NCBI RefSeq assembly: GCF_003818115.1
Contig: NZ_RPOI01000007.1
Span: 62,001 to 126,000, forward strand
Reading direction: 5' to 3'
DNA length: 64,000 nucleotides
Source of the DNA: Citrobacter youngae
Lineage (GTDB): Bacteria > Pseudomonadota > Gammaproteobacteria > Enterobacterales > Enterobacteriaceae
In this document: positions 20,277-32,080 of the stretch, piece after piece
Numbering within the stretch: the stretch's first letter is position 1
Layout: each line of letters starts with the position of its first letter
The notes under the pieces: model-generated
The model's input: only the letters and a program-made list of their open reading frames with translations
Told to the model about the DNA's origin: nothing
Database searches by the model: none
Program-made: the position numbers and the translations under genes

Positions 20277-22586
20277 TTACCACTCCATCCGGAACCCTGC
20301 GTTCACCTGCCAGTTCATATCAATGTCGCCTCCAGCCGATCTTTCCAGGTCAACGTACAGTCGGGAATTATTGTTCTGAGTAAGATGAATATTGGTTCCA
20401 ATACCGTAGTTAATCCACGAGTCGCTACCTCCCTCACGGACCGTCATGGACGCGTCTTTACCCCACACAGTGACATCACGATCGCCGGCAAACTCATGCA
20501 GCAGATCCAGCTTCACATAAATGTCGCTATCCGGGCGTTCCTCAAAGCGATAACCTCCCCGCAATCCGACACGACCAATCACGCTGTCGATATCATTCTG
20601 ACGTACCCGTAGCCCACTGCTGGTGGTATAACGCGCTTCATCCAATCGGGTATACACGAGTTGCGCTTGCGGTTCGATGAAAGAGGATTCTCCCAGACTA
20701 AACTCACGGCCGTATTCTGCGCTGGCGCTAATTGACCACGTGCTGCTATCCGCCCCCCCCATATTGCCGTACACATTTCGGTAGTTAAAATCACTCTCAT
20801 GGCGGCTATATTTCAGAACCAGATCCAGGTAGTCCTGTTTCTCCGGACGGTTCCATGCAGCATAAAGTGAACCACCGTAGCTCTTGTTATCGCCCGTGCC
20901 ATAAGTAAAGTCAGCGTTACCTCTCATGTAATGCGCCGCAATGCCTCGCGTCCAGACTGATTGTTCACTCTCTACCTTATTGTCATAACCAAGTTGCCAG
21001 AAGCTATACAGGTTTTTGAAGTAGCTGCCATTATCGCTTTCCATTTCACCGCCTTTATAGCGTATCCACAGACCATTTTGCTGTTGGTTCTGGCGTAATT
21101 CCCCTAAACGCTTATTCAGGCTGTCGATTTCGAGACGGGCGGTGGCCGCCGCGTAGTTTAACCCGGCATTGGCAATCGCGGTGTTGCTACCCGCACTGGC
21201 TTTCGTTGAAATCCCCGTAATATACCAGTTTGTGCCATACTGGCTTGCCGGATCGCCTTCCCGAATATCAGAGCGCAGTAGCGGTTTATAGTCATATACA
21301 TACTCGTTAGTGATATCGATTTTATCGTACGCTTCAAACATCACATTGCTGGCGGCATCGGCAACCCAGATATCTTCTTGTAGATTGCTGAGCTTATTAA
21401 TATTTAACGCCTCAATGGCATGAGTTCCCCCCGTGCTACTCTTAACGACTTCGATAAAGTCGCTACCATTACGCCGCTGCTCATCTGTTTTATTTGTATT
21501 TACATCAATCAGGAAAATACCGTTGTTGCCTTTCAGATCGTGAATTTTCACCGTTTCGTTGATGCTCTGATTGGTATGCAGGTTAAAACCATGCAGGTTT
21601 ATCGTCCCGCCGTCTTGCAAGGTGATAGCACTGATCTGAGCGTCTTTACCATCTGGAATCCAGTGGGCATTATTCATCAACGTCAGATTCAAATCTCCCG
21701 CCCATTTATTACTGTCGATGTCCAGAACATTCGCTTCGTGCCCATGCCAAAATGATTCTGCACCATTTAGCGTAATATTCATCTGGCTGGTATGAGCATA
21801 TATTTTATCGCCAAAGTCGATATTCCCCAACAAATTGACCTTATACTCACCTGACTGATTAATATTAACGACGCCACCATCTTTAGCACTAACCGCATCA
21901 CTTTTTGATGAACCATCAGGATAACCGCTGTTGTTTTCCAGCAGTTCTCTGAAATTACTGGCGTAAGTATTAATGTAAATGTTACCACCGTTTGCCGTAA
22001 TAGTTGAACCTACTCCACGTGCATAGATTCCATTATTTGCCAGCGTAGCATCTTCTCCATCGTTGGTGTGTTCAACCTCTGAACGAACATACACATTGCC
22101 GTTTACAGTGATATCCGCACCGCTTCCCGCATACAACGCAGTATTATTATGGGTATACTTAGAGCCAATTAAGAAAGTATTTTTCAGGCTAAAGTTATCA
22201 ACTTTGACGTTGGTGCCCTGACCTTCGGCGGATAAGCCAAAAAAGGCCAGCCCGGCGCGGTGTTCCTGTTGCGTAGTTCCGCTGATATTAACGTTGTAAT
22301 TACCAATTTGATACTCTCCCGCCTGGTCTTTGGTGATACTGCCAATCTTCACCTCAAGGCCATTACCTTCACCTCGCACAGGGTTATCAATATTTACCGT
22401 GATATCATAGTTTTTATCATCAGCAATCGTATCCCGAATGATGATCCCTTCCTGACCACCATTAACATCTATATAATTCAGTTCATAGTTTTTTGCACTC
22501 GCAAATCCAGCGCAAACCAACTGCGCTGCGGTAAATGATAGTGCAAAGGGTATTATTGCTTTAGGGTTTATCTTCCTTTGATACAT
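20277..22586 (-). CDS. Autotransporter (type Va) with pertactin-like passenger and beta-barrel
   Basis: A surface autotransporter of 769 residues from the ATG at 22586, which has a TGGAG site upstream; the ATG four codons earlier overlaps that site. A signal peptide of about 31 residues ends at GFASA. The passenger (about 32-475) is rich in N, G, D and short beta repeats, as in right-handed beta-helices. A linker helix (NAGLNYAAATARLEIDSLNKRLGELR) leads to the barrel (about 510-769), which ends in aromatic W. No serine protease motif (GDSGS) was seen, so it is more likely an adhesin. K-12 has no gene here, and the region looks more AT-rich than its neighbours. A G8 run lies inside the barrel. 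The ligand is unknown. Confidence 0.88.
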   Translation of the reverse strand: MYQRKINPKAIIPFALSFTAAQLVCAGFASAKNYELNYIDVNGGQEGIIIRDTIADDKNYDITVNIDNPVRGEGNGLEVKIGSITKDQAGEYQIGNYNVNISGTTQQEHRAGLAFFGLSAEGQGTNVKVDNFSLKNTFLIGSKYTHNNTALYAGSGADITVNGNVYVRSEVEHTNDGEDATLANNGIYARGVGSTITANGGNIYINTYASNFRELLENNSGYPDGSSKSDAVSAKDGGVVNINQSGEYKVNLLGNIDFGDKIYAHTSQMNITLNGAESFWHGHEANVLDIDSNKWAGDLNLTLMNNAHWIPDGKDAQISAITLQDGGTINLHGFNLHTNQSINETVKIHDLKGNNGIFLIDVNTNKTDEQRRNGSDFIEVVKSSTGGTHAIEALNINKLSNLQEDIWVADAASNVMFEAYDKIDITNEYVYDYKPLLRSDIREGDPASQYGTNWYITGISTKASAGSNTAIANAGLNYAAATARLEIDSLNKRLGELRQNQQQNGLWIRYKGGEMESDNGSYFKNLYSFWQLGYDNKVESEQSVWTRGIAAHYMRGNADFTYGTGDNKSYGGSLYAAWNRPEKQDYLDLVLKYSRHESDFNYRNVYGNMGGADSSTWSISASAEYGREFSLGESSFIEPQAQLVYTRLDEARYTTSSGLRVRQNDIDSVIGRVGLRGGYRFEERPDSDIYVKLDLLHEFAGDRDVTVWGKDASMTVREGGSDSWINYGIGTNIHLTQNNNSRLYVDLERSAGGDIDMNWQVNAGFRMEW

Positions 22587-23068
22587 AGTAAGCTCCATAA
22601 CAAATAGTTTATCAAAGCATTTATCAACACCCCACCAATAAAAAAGCAGCGAATAATAAATGTATTTTCATTAACGAAGAATTGATAAGCTAAAAGTATT
22701 ATTTAAAGCCGGGCAGCAATTTGTCAATATTTACCATGCCGTAAAATACATTTTTCCCATTAAATTAATTAAATATTACTCTCCGGAAAACTATCTCAAA
22801 CAGAAGAAATTGAATGTATGATACATATTCACCAATTATTACCTTCATATTCTCTGTTTTTATTCGATAATGCCTACATTTATTTTCATTTCCCATGGTT
22901 ATAAATAAATATTATCGAATAGTAGCGCTAATCAGCTCGTATTAAATGAATCATCAAGCAGCGATGATAAACCAGAAAATACCGAGTAATTTACTCTGAA
23001 CAAGAGATGTAAAAAACCCCGTCGCAACGGGGTTTTCATCAGTACGAACGTTAATGCGTTCCGCTATC
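22587..23068. other. AT-rich intergenic region upstream of the autotransporter
   Basis: These 482 bases hold no convincing gene. They are strongly AT-rich, with many A/T runs, and must carry the autotransporter promoter. The ssb terminator lies at the right end. Confidence 0.6.
23009..23037 (-). terminator. ssb terminator
   Basis: On the minus strand the stem AAAACCCCGTT / GACGGGGTTTT is followed by TT and lies just after the ssb stop codon. Confidence 0.9.
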
Positions 23069-23593
23069 TTAGAACGGAATATCGTCGTCGAAATCCATCG
23101 GCGGTTCGTTAGACGGCGCTGCCGGAGCGGACTGCTGCGGGCGAGACTGCGCGCCGCCGCTGAACTGATTACCGCCCTGCGGCTGCTGAGGCTGACCCCA
23201 ACCACCCTGCTGCTGGCCGCCACCTGCCGGAGCACCACCGCCCTGACGACCGCCCAGCATTTGCATGGTGCCGCCAACGTTAACAACAACTTCAGTGGTG
23301 TACTTTTCTACGCCGGACTGATCGGTCCATTTGCGGGTACGCAGTTGGCCTTCAATATAGACCTGAGAACCTTTACGCAGATATTCGCTGGCGACTTCCG
23401 CCAGTTTGCCAAACAGCACAACGCGGTGCCATTCAGTCTGCTCTTTCATTTCACCGGTCGCTTTATCACGCCAGGATTCGGAAGTAGCCAGCGTAATGTT
23501 GGCAACTGCGCCACCATTCGGCATATAGCGTACTTCCGGGTCCTGGCCCAGATTACCGACGAGAATCACCTTGTTTACGCCTCTGCTGGCCAT
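23069..23593 (-). CDS. ssb: Ssb, single-stranded DNA-binding protein
   Basis: SSB coats single-stranded DNA in replication, repair and recombination, as a tetramer. The N-terminal OB fold (about residues 1-112) is nearly the same as E. coli ([25 protein letters not shown]...). A G/Q/P-rich flexible linker follows and the acidic tip MDFDDDIPF ends the protein, the docking site for partner proteins. The length is 174 residues, four fewer than E. coli because the linker is shorter. It is divergent from uvrA, and both share the SOS box at 23742. Confidence 0.98.
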   Translation of the reverse strand: MASRGVNKVILVGNLGQDPEVRYMPNGGAVANITLATSESWRDKATGEMKEQTEWHRVVLFGKLAEVASEYLRKGSQVYIEGQLRTRKWTDQSGVEKYTTEVVVNVGGTMQMLGGRQGGGAPAGGGQQQGGWGQPQQPQGGNQFSGGAQSRPQQSAPAAPSNEPPMDFDDDIPF

Positions 23594-23741
23594 GATCGTG
23601 TCTCCTGAAAAACGTTACTGAATAAGTGTAAGCGCGGGATTGTAGCATTTCCAATAGCGCTTTTACTACGTTGCGAAGTTGATTCCAGTAAACAACCTCC
23701 GCCAGACATTGTTGCACAGGAACATGCGTTTTGCATTCCAA

Positions 23742-23761
23742 TACTGTATATCCATTCAGGT
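23742..23761. promoter_or_regulatory. LexA box of uvrA/ssb
   Basis: TACTGTATATCCATTCAGGT has CTG-N10-CAG with a strong left half. It lies in the 251-bp uvrA-ssb gap about 100 bases before uvrA, at the place of the known uvrA SOS box. Confidence 0.92.
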
Positions 23762-23844
23762 CAGGTTGTGTCATAATTAACCGTTTGTGATCGCCGGTAG
23801 CACCATGCAGCCAGGCAAAAAAGCGTTTAATCCGGGAAAGATGA

Positions 23845-26667
23845 ATGGATAAGATCGAAGTTCGGGGCGCCCGCACCCATAATCTCAAAAACATCAACCT
23901 CGTCATCCCGCGCGACAAGCTGATTGTCGTCACCGGGCTTTCGGGCTCAGGCAAATCTTCGCTTGCTTTCGACACCCTGTATGCCGAAGGGCAACGTCGT
24001 TACGTTGAATCCCTTTCCGCGTACGCGCGTCAGTTTCTGTCACTGATGGAAAAACCAGATGTCGACCACATTGAGGGGCTGTCTCCTGCCATCTCAATTG
24101 AACAAAAATCGACGTCTCATAACCCGCGATCCACGGTAGGTACGATTACCGAAATTCACGACTATCTGCGCCTGCTGTTTGCCCGCGTTGGCGAGCCGCG
24201 CTGCCCGGATCACGACGTTCCCCTGGCGGCGCAGACCGTTAGCCAGATGGTGGACAACGTGCTGTCGCAGCCGGAAGGCAAGCGTCTGATGCTACTGGCA
24301 CCGGTAATTAAAGAGCGTAAAGGCGAGCACACCAAAACGCTGGAAAACCTGGCGGGACAGGGCTATATCCGCGCCCGTATCGACGGTGAAGTGTGTGACC
24401 TTTCCGATCCGCCCAAACTTGAGCTGCAAAAGAAACACACTATTGAAGTGGTGATTGACCGCTTTAAAGTCCGTGACGACCTCACCCAGCGACTGGCTGA
24501 ATCCTTTGAAACCGCGCTGGAACTGTCCGGCGGTACGGCGGTGGTCGCCGATATGGACGACCCGAAAGCGGAAGAGCTGCTGTTCTCCGCCAACTTCGCC
24601 TGCCCGATTTGCGGCTACAGCATGCGCGAACTGGAACCCCGCCTGTTCTCGTTTAACAACCCGGCAGGCGCATGCCCAACCTGTGATGGTCTCGGCGTGC
24701 AGCAGTATTTCGATCCTGACCGGGTGATTCAAAACCCGGAACTGTCGCTGGCCGGTGGCGCCATCCGCGGTTGGGATCGCCGTAACTTCTATTATTTCCA
24801 GATGCTTAAGTCGCTGGCGGAACACTATAAGTTCGATGTCGAAGCCCCGTGGGCCAGCCTGAACCCTACTGTGCATAAAGTGGTGCTGTACGGTTCGGGT
24901 AAAGAAAATATCGAATTCAAATACATGAACGATCGCGGCGATACGTCCGTACGTCGTCACCCGTTTGAAGGTGTGCTGCACAATATGGAGCGCCGTTATA
25001 AAGAGACGGAATCCAGTGCGGTACGCGAAGAATTAGCCAAATTCATCAGTAACCGACCGTGCGCCAGCTGTGAAGGGACGCGTTTACGCCGGGAAGCCCG
25101 CCACGTATTTGTCGAAAATACGCCACTGCCCGCGATTTCCGACATGAGCATCGGTCATGCGATGGATTTCTTCAACAACCTGAAGCTTGCAGGTCAGCGG
25201 GCGAAGATTGCCGAGAAAATCCTTAAAGAGATTGGCGATCGTCTGAAGTTCCTGGTCAACGTCGGCCTCAACTACCTGACGCTGTCGCGTTCAGCGGAAA
25301 CGCTCTCCGGCGGCGAAGCTCAGCGTATTCGCCTGGCAAGCCAGATCGGCGCGGGTCTGGTCGGTGTAATGTACGTGCTGGATGAACCGTCTATCGGTCT
25401 GCATCAGCGCGATAACGAACGTCTGCTGGGTACGCTTATCCACCTGCGTAACCTGGGTAATACCGTGATTGTGGTCGAGCACGATGAAGATGCGATTCGC
25501 GCCGCTGACCACGTTATCGACATCGGCCCCGGCGCGGGCGTTCACGGCGGCCAGGTGGTTGCTGAAGGAACGCTAAAAGATATCATGGCGGTGCCTGAGT
25601 CGCTAACCGGCCAGTACATGAGCGGTAAGCGCAAAATTGAAGTACCGAAACAGCGCGTGGCGGCTGACCCGGAAAAAGTGCTGAAGCTCACCGGCGCACG
25701 CGGTAACAACCTGAAAGATGTCACTCTGACGCTGCCGGTTGGTTTATTTACCTGCATTACCGGGGTTTCCGGCTCAGGTAAATCGACGCTGATTAACGAT
25801 ACGCTGTTCCCAATTGCGCAGACGGCGCTGAACGGTGCGACGCTGGCGGAACCTGCGCCGTATCGCGATGTTCAGGGTCTGGAACATTTCGACAAAGTCA
25901 TCGATATTGACCAAAGCCCGATTGGCCGTACACCGCGCTCTAACCCGGCAACCTACACCGGCGTGTTTACGCCAGTGCGCGAACTGTTTGCCGGCGTGCC
26001 GGAGTCACGTGCGCGCGGTTACACGCCAGGCCGTTTCAGCTTTAACGTCCGTGGTGGACGCTGTGAAGCCTGTCAGGGCGACGGCGTGATCAAAGTCGAA
26101 ATGCACTTCCTGCCGGATATCTACGTGCCGTGCGATCAGTGCAAAGGTAAGCGCTATAACTGCGAAACGCTGGAGATTAAGTACAAGGGCAAGACTATCC
26201 ACGAAGTGCTGGATATGACGATTGAAGAAGCCCGTGAGTTCTTCGATGCCGTTCCGGCGCTGGCGCGTAAGCTGCAAACGCTGATGGACGTTGGCCTGAC
26301 GTACATCCGACTGGGTCAGTCCGCAACGACCCTCTCTGGCGGTGAGGCGCAGCGCGTGAAGCTGGCGCGTGAGTTGTCAAAACGCGGTACCGGGCAAACG
26401 CTGTATATTCTCGATGAGCCGACCACCGGTCTGCATTTTGCGGATATTCAGCAACTGCTGGACGTGCTGCATCAGCTCCGGAATCAGGGCAACACCATCG
26501 TGGTGATTGAGCACAATCTGGACGTGATTAAAACCGCAGACTGGATTGTCGATCTCGGTCCGGAAGGCGGCAGCGGCGGCGGGGAAATTTTAGTCTCCGG
26601 CACACCGGAGACGGTCGCTGAATGTGAAGTCTCACACACGGCACGTTTCCTCAAGCCGCTGTTGTAA
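23845..26667 (+). CDS. uvrA: UvrA, excinuclease ABC subunit A
   Basis: UvrA is the damage-recognition ATPase of nucleotide excision repair; it dimerises and loads UvrB. The 940-residue length equals that of E. coli. Two ABC ATPase modules are present, with Walker A motifs [12 protein letters not shown] (about residue 31) and [13 protein letters not shown] (about 640), and signatures [15 protein letters not shown] and [15 protein letters not shown]. Zinc-binding cysteines occur in CPICGYSM...CPTC and CEACQGDG...CDQC. The SOS box upstream indicates LexA repression. A BIME follows the stop codon. Confidence 0.99.
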   Translation: MDKIEVRGARTHNLKNINLVIPRDKLIVVTGLSGSGKSSLAFDTLYAEGQRRYVESLSAYARQFLSLMEKPDVDHIEGLSPAISIEQKSTSHNPRSTVGTITEIHDYLRLLFARVGEPRCPDHDVPLAAQTVSQMVDNVLSQPEGKRLMLLAPVIKERKGEHTKTLENLAGQGYIRARIDGEVCDLSDPPKLELQKKHTIEVVIDRFKVRDDLTQRLAESFETALELSGGTAVVADMDDPKAEELLFSANFACPICGYSMRELEPRLFSFNNPAGACPTCDGLGVQQYFDPDRVIQNPELSLAGGAIRGWDRRNFYYFQMLKSLAEHYKFDVEAPWASLNPTVHKVVLYGSGKENIEFKYMNDRGDTSVRRHPFEGVLHNMERRYKETESSAVREELAKFISNRPCASCEGTRLRREARHVFVENTPLPAISDMSIGHAMDFFNNLKLAGQRAKIAEKILKEIGDRLKFLVNVGLNYLTLSRSAETLSGGEAQRIRLASQIGAGLVGVMYVLDEPSIGLHQRDNERLLGTLIHLRNLGNTVIVVEHDEDAIRAADHVIDIGPGAGVHGGQVVAEGTLKDIMAVPESLTGQYMSGKRKIEVPKQRVAADPEKVLKLTGARGNNLKDVTLTLPVGLFTCITGVSGSGKSTLINDTLFPIAQTALNGATLAEPAPYRDVQGLEHFDKVIDIDQSPIGRTPRSNPATYTGVFTPVRELFAGVPESRARGYTPGRFSFNVRGGRCEACQGDGVIKVEMHFLPDIYVPCDQCKGKRYNCETLEIKYKGKTIHEVLDMTIEEAREFFDAVPALARKLQTLMDVGLTYIRLGQSATTLSGGEAQRVKLARELSKRGTGQTLYILDEPTTGLHFADIQQLLDVLHQLRNQGNTIVVIEHNLDVIKTADWIVDLGPEGGSGGGEILVSGTPETVAECEVSHTARFLKPLL

Positions 26668-26676
26668 TCCTGCCCT

Positions 26677-26741
26677 TATCAGGCCTACGGGCACATACCC
26701 TGTAGGCCGGATAAGTCGCTAGCGACGCCATCCGGCAAAAC
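26677..26741. repeat. BIME (paired REP elements)
   Basis: Two inverted REP-type units (TTATCAGGCCTACGG and CTGTAGGCCGGATAAG...CCATCCGGC) lie between convergent uvrA and yjbR. Confidence 0.88.
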
Positions 26742-26744
26742 GGA

Positions 26745-27101
26745 TCAAGGCTGCACCAGCAACCTGCGTTTATCTTCCGGCAAGGTGTTTATGGCCTGCT
26801 GGTAAGACGCGTCCACCAGATAATAAATCTGTGAACCTGGCAGCGAGCCGTCAAGATACACCGTGCTCCAGTGCGCTTTATTGAGATGGCGGCTGGGTCG
26901 CACGTCTTTATGTTGCTGACGCAGCAATTCTGCCAGTTCAGGGCTGGTTTTCAGAGAGACCGCCGGGCGACCTTCGACCTCTTTGACCATGGCAAAAAGT
27001 ACATCTTCAACTTTGATTTGCGTGGCTTTCCAGTCACTATGCACGCTCTGCTCCGCACCCGTTTTTGCCATGCAGTATTGCAGCAACTCCGAATTCGTCA
27101 T
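26745..27101 (-). CDS. yjbR: YjbR, MmcQ/YjbR family DNA-binding-like protein
   Basis: This 118-residue protein belongs to the MmcQ/YjbR family, whose fold resembles the C-terminal domain of MotA and of some DNA-binding proteins. Its function is not established. Features include LKTSPELAELLRQQ and HLNKAHWSTVYLDGSLP, typical of the family. The ATG at 27101 has an AGGGG site upstream and gives the E. coli length; 13 extra in-frame codons upstream are unlikely to be used. It stands alone between uvrA (convergent) and aphA. Confidence 0.92.
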   Translation of the reverse strand: MTNSELLQYCMAKTGAEQSVHSDWKATQIKVEDVLFAMVKEVEGRPAVSLKTSPELAELLRQQHKDVRPSRHLNKAHWSTVYLDGSLPGSQIYYLVDASYQQAINTLPEDKRRLLVQP

Positions 27102-27221
27102 CTTTATTCCCCTTACCAGCATATTGCCTAATGAGAACATCTTTTATTCAGTGTGCAGCAAGTCCGCAAAAGGTAAAAGCCAGCAGCGTAAATTTGTTTA
27201 AAAAAGCAGCATTTCGTATTC

Positions 27222-27959
<738 letters not shown>

Positions 27960-28080
27960 TTATGATTTTTTATTTAACAACTGGTCAAAAAACTATCTGA
28001 CCTTACCCCCTGGGGGAAGGGAAAGGAAGGATTTTCTCTGGTTTTGTCCAGGAAAAGGAGCATGATCACACAGGAAAGTA

Positions 28081-28170
28081 CGCCTGATGGCGCTCCGCTT
28101 ATCAGGCCTACAAACTAAAATCCATGTATCCTTGTAGGACAGATAAGGCGTTTACGCGCCATCCGGCATC
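28081..28170. repeat. BIME (paired REP elements)
   Basis: Two inverted REP units (CGCCTGATGGCGCTCCGCTTATCAGGCCTAC and GTAGGACAGATAAGGCGTTTACGCGCCATCCGGC, each shown in part) lie between the aphA promoter and the tyrB stop. Confidence 0.88.
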
Positions 28171-28182
28171 ACACAAAGCCGA

Positions 28183-29376
28183 TTACATGACGGCGGCAAA
28201 TGCCTTCGCCACGCGCTGCACATTACCGTGATTCAACCCGGCCACGCACATACGTCCGCTGGCTATCAGGTAAACACCAAACTCATCGCGCAGGCGATCG
28301 ACCTGAGCGGCGCTGAGCCCGGTATAGCTGAACATACCGCGCTGTTGCAGCAGGTAATCAAAGTTACGGCCCGGGATCTCCGCATTCAATACGTTAACCA
28401 GTTCCTGACGCATCACCAGAATGCGGGTACGCATTGCCTCAACTTCCGCCAGCCAGCTCGCTTTCAGCTCTTCATCCCCCAGTACCGCGGCAACCACCTG
28501 CGCACCAAAGTTTGGCGGACTGGAGTAGTTCCGGCGCACCGTCGCTTTTAGCTGCCCCAGAACGCGGCTGGCAGCATCGGCGTCTTCACACACCACAGAA
28601 AGCCCGCCAACACGTTCGCCATACAATGAGAAAATTTTGGAGAATGAGTTGCTAACCAGAGTTGGTAAACCAGCACTCGCAATCGCACGGATGGCGTACG
28701 CATCATCTTCCATTCCGCCACCAAAACCCTGGTAGGCAATGTCGAGGAACGGGATCAGGTCGCGCGCTTTCAGGATCTCAATCACCGCATCCCACTGTGC
28801 TGGTGTTAAATCCGCACCCGTGGGGTTATGGCAGCACGGATGCAGCAGCACAATGCTACGCGCCGGTAAGGTATTCAGCGCTGCCAGCAGATCGTTGAAA
28901 CGCACGCCATTAGTCGCGTTGTCATACCATGGGTAAGTACTTACTTCGAATCCCGCCCCTTCAAAAATCGCGATGTGGTTTTCCCAGGTCGGATCGCTGA
29001 CCCACACGCCAGAATCAGGGAAATAGCGCTTCAGGAAGTCTGCGCCAACCTTTAGCGCGCCGGAGCCGCCCAGCGTCTGAATGGTTGCCACGCGCTGCTG
29101 CTGGAGAACCGGATGATCTGCGCCAAACAGCAGCGGCGCAATAGTATGACGATACGTGTTCAGACCTTCCATCGGCAGATACAGCGAAGCACCATGCGGT
29201 TTGGCATTAAGTCGAGCTTCCGCTTCCGCCACCGCTTTAAGCTGAGGAATAATTCCGTCTTCGTTGTAATACAGGCCTATGCTGAGGTTCACTTTGTCGC
29301 TACGTGAATCTTCTTTGAAGCGCTCCATGAGCGATAAAATCGGGTCGCCGGCGTAGGCGTCAACTTTTTGAAACAC
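28183..29376 (-). CDS. tyrB: TyrB, aromatic amino acid aminotransferase
   Basis: TyrB is a PLP-dependent aminotransferase for the last step of tyrosine and phenylalanine synthesis and one step in leucine synthesis. The start is GTG at 29376 ([14 protein letters not shown]), nine bases after GGAG, giving 397 residues as in E. coli; 13 upstream codons are open but not expected to be coding. The PLP lysine lies in [16 protein letters not shown] near residue 247, and the NPTG element is present. TyrR control is expected from E. coli; I saw only a weak TTTACA half-site at the start region. alr lies 128 bases upstream on the same strand. Confidence 0.97.
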   Translation of the reverse strand: MFQKVDAYAGDPILSLMERFKEDSRSDKVNLSIGLYYNEDGIIPQLKAVAEAEARLNAKPHGASLYLPMEGLNTYRHTIAPLLFGADHPVLQQQRVATIQTLGGSGALKVGADFLKRYFPDSGVWVSDPTWENHIAIFEGAGFEVSTYPWYDNATNGVRFNDLLAALNTLPARSIVLLHPCCHNPTGADLTPAQWDAVIEILKARDLIPFLDIAYQGFGGGMEDDAYAIRAIASAGLPTLVSNSFSKIFSLYGERVGGLSVVCEDADAASRVLGQLKATVRRNYSSPPNFGAQVVAAVLGDEELKASWLAEVEAMRTRILVMRQELVNVLNAEIPGRNFDYLLQQRGMFSYTGLSAAQVDRLRDEFGVYLIASGRMCVAGLNHGNVQRVAKAFAAVM

Positions 29377-29504
29377 GTGTGGTTCTCCAGGTTTACAGGC
29401 AAGGGTTAAGAACACAATAAACCGGAAGCGGGAGAAGATCGAGAGGATGTTGAGGGCAATATTGCCGGAAGGCGGCGTAACCGCCTGTCCAGCACATCAT
29501 TCTG

Positions 29505-30584
29505 CTAATCGATATACTTCATCGCCACCCTTGAGGTCAGGCGCGTAATAAGTTCGTAAGCACTTACTTTCGTCATTTCAGCAATGCGTTCAACGGGCAG
29601 TCCCTCACCCCACAGAATCACCGAATCGCCGGCTTTATCCTGCGCCTCGGGGCCTAAATCGACGCAGATCATATCCATCGCAACGCGACCGACGATCGGC
29701 ACTTCACGGCCATTAACCAGCACCGGCGTCCCGGACGGCGCCGCGCGCGGATAACCATCACCATAGCCCATTGCCACCACGCCCAGACGCGTGTCGCGCT
29801 CGCTCAACCAGGTACCACCATAGCCAACCGGCTCGCCCGCTTTGTGCTCACGCACCGCAATCAGGCTGGAGGTCAGCGACATCACCGGCTGACAGCCAAA
29901 ATCGGCACCGATAGAGTGGTTTTCCAGCGGCGATACGCCGTACAGAATCAGCCCCGGACGCGCCCAGTCGAAGTGGGACTGGGGCCACAGCAAAATACCG
30001 CCCGACGCAGCAATTGAACGCTGTCCAGGTTTTCCCTCGCAAAAGCCATTAAAGATATCGAGCTGTTTTTCCGTCGCGCCGCATTCAGGTTCATCCGCGC
30101 GCGCAAAGTGGCTGACGATATTAACCGGCTGGCGCACGTTGTCACATTGCGTTAAACGCTGATAAAACGCTTCGGCCTGCTCAGGGCGCACGCCCAGGCG
30201 GTGCATCCCCGTGTCGAGCTTCATCCAGACGGTGACCGGTTCAGCCAGTTCTGCGGCTTCCAGGGCTTCAAGCTGCTCCAGGTTGTGGACGGCTGTATGC
30301 AGACGCTGCGCGGAAATAGTCGGCAGATCGGAGGCATCAAAAAATCCCTCCAGCAGCAGGATGGGCTGCGTGATCCCACCCGCTCGCAACCGCAGGGCTT
30401 CTTCAAGACGAGCGACACCAAAAGCGTCCGCATCGGGGAGCGTTCGCGCAGTCTCTAACAGACCGTGGCCGTAAGCGTTCGCTTTCACGACCGCAACCAG
30501 TTTGCTGGCAGGAGCCAGTTCACGCAGACGTTGCAGGTTGTGTCGCAGAGCGCGGCGGTTAATGACTACAGTTGCCGCTTGCAT
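29505..30584 (-). CDS. alr: Alr, alanine racemase (biosynthetic)
   Basis: Alr is the constitutive PLP-dependent racemase that makes D-alanine for peptidoglycan. It has 359 residues, as in E. coli. The PLP lysine is in [10 protein letters not shown] at about residue 34, and the catalytic tyrosine region [28 protein letters not shown] is intact. It follows dnaB by 16 bases on the same strand, so the two may be co-transcribed. No anomaly was seen. Confidence 0.98.
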   Translation of the reverse strand: MQAATVVINRRALRHNLQRLRELAPASKLVAVVKANAYGHGLLETARTLPDADAFGVARLEEALRLRAGGITQPILLLEGFFDASDLPTISAQRLHTAVHNLEQLEALEAAELAEPVTVWMKLDTGMHRLGVRPEQAEAFYQRLTQCDNVRQPVNIVSHFARADEPECGATEKQLDIFNGFCEGKPGQRSIAASGGILLWPQSHFDWARPGLILYGVSPLENHSIGADFGCQPVMSLTSSLIAVREHKAGEPVGYGGTWLSERDTRLGVVAMGYGDGYPRAAPSGTPVLVNGREVPIVGRVAMDMICVDLGPEAQDKAGDSVILWGEGLPVERIAEMTKVSAYELITRLTSRVAMKYID

Positions 30585-30600
30585 TTGTATTCCTTAGAAA

Positions 30601-32016
30601 TTACTCATCATCATATTGAGGACCGGCATAGTTGTCGAAGCGGGACCACTGTCCGTTAAACGTCAGGCGCACCGTACCGATCGGACCGTTACGCTGCTTA
30701 CCAATAATAATTTCGGCGATGCCTTTTAAGTCACTGTTTTCGTGATAAACCTCATCACGATAGATAAACATGATTAAGTCGGCATCCTGTTCGATGGAGC
30801 CGGATTCACGCAGATCCGAGTTAACCGGGCGCTTGTCGGCGCGTTGTTCCAGAGAGCGGTTAAGCTGCGATAGCGCTACCACCGGCACATGCAGTTCTTT
30901 TGCTAACGCCTTCAGCGAGCGGGAAATTTCAGCAATTTCCAGCGTACGGTTATCGGAGAGCGACGGTACACGCATCAGTTGCAGGTAGTCGATCATGATA
31001 AGGCCGATACCGCCGTGTTCACGGGCGATACGACGGGCACGCGAGCGCACTTCCGTTGGCGTCAGGCCGGAAGAATCATCAATATAGATGTTTCGTTTCT
31101 CCAGCAAAATACCCATTGTTCCGGAAATTCGCGCCCAGTCTTCATCATCCAGTTGACCGGTACGGATTTTGGTCTGGTCCACGCGCGAAAGCGAGGCCAA
31201 AGAACGCATCATGATTTGTTCTGAGGGCATTTCAAGACTGAAGATAAGAACTGGCTTATCCTGCAACATCGCCGCATTTTCGACGAGGTTCATTGCAAAT
31301 GTCGTTTTACCCATCGACGGACGCGCGGCGACGATAATCAAGTCCGACGGCTGTAGACCCGCGGTCTTTTTGTTGAGGTCGTCATAACCGGTGTTTACGC
31401 CGGTGACGCCGTCGTGCGGCTGCTGGAACAACTGCTCGATACGCGCGACGGTTGCGTCGAGCACATCGGTGATGTTTTTCGGGCCTTCGTCTTTGTTGGC
31501 ACGGCTTTCAGCGATTTTAAAGACGCGGGATTCCGCAAGATCCAGCAGGTCTTCACTGGAGCGCCCTTGCGGATCGAAACCAGCTTCCGCAATTTCATGG
31601 GCCACCGAAATCATGTCACGAACAACGGCGCGTTCGCGGACGATATCCGCATAAGCACTAATGTTCGCCGCACTTGGCGTGTTTTTAGATAACTCAGCCA
31701 GGTAAGCAAAGCCGCCGACGCTGTCCAGTTGTCCCTGAACCTCCAGCGATTCTGCGAGCGTGATCAGGTCGATAGGTTTTCCCATCTCCTGCAGTCGATG
31801 CATTTCCGTGAAGATGTGCCGGTGCGGTCGGGTATAGAAATCTTCCGCCACCACGCGCTCGGCCACATCGTCCCAGCGTTCGTTATCCAGCATTAAACCG
31901 CCCAACACCGACTGTTCCGCTTCAATCGAGTGCGGCGGTACTTTCAGCCCGGCGACCTGGGGATCGCGCTCACGAGCATCAGTCTGTTGTTTGTTGAAGG
32001 GTTTATTTCCTGCCAT
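30601..32016 (-). CDS. dnaB: DnaB, replicative DNA helicase
   Basis: DnaB is the hexameric 5'-3' helicase at the replication fork. It has 471 residues, the same as E. coli. The N-terminal DnaC/DnaG-interacting domain (about 30-170) is joined to a RecA-like ATPase domain with Walker A ARPSMGKTTFAMN (near residue 230), Walker B GLIMIDYLQLM and the VALSQLNRSLEQR element. No intein or insertion is present. It is divergent from qor over a 64-bp gap, which must hold both promoters or parts of them. Confidence 0.99.
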   Translation of the reverse strand: MAGNKPFNKQQTDARERDPQVAGLKVPPHSIEAEQSVLGGLMLDNERWDDVAERVVAEDFYTRPHRHIFTEMHRLQEMGKPIDLITLAESLEVQGQLDSVGGFAYLAELSKNTPSAANISAYADIVRERAVVRDMISVAHEIAEAGFDPQGRSSEDLLDLAESRVFKIAESRANKDEGPKNITDVLDATVARIEQLFQQPHDGVTGVNTGYDDLNKKTAGLQPSDLIIVAARPSMGKTTFAMNLVENAAMLQDKPVLIFSLEMPSEQIMMRSLASLSRVDQTKIRTGQLDDEDWARISGTMGILLEKRNIYIDDSSGLTPTEVRSRARRIAREHGGIGLIMIDYLQLMRVPSLSDNRTLEIAEISRSLKALAKELHVPVVALSQLNRSLEQRADKRPVNSDLRESGSIEQDADLIMFIYRDEVYHENSDLKGIAEIIIGKQRNGPIGTVRLTFNGQWSRFDNYAGPQYDDE

Positions 32017-32080
32017 AGTGAATGGAGTTACCGAGATAATGATTGGGTCGAAAGATTACCACATTTCTTTTGGAGGAAGC

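Noticed and set aside
29376-29415. TyrR box at the tyrB start
   Set aside because: Only one half (TTTACA) is clear; the partner half does not match at the proper spacing.
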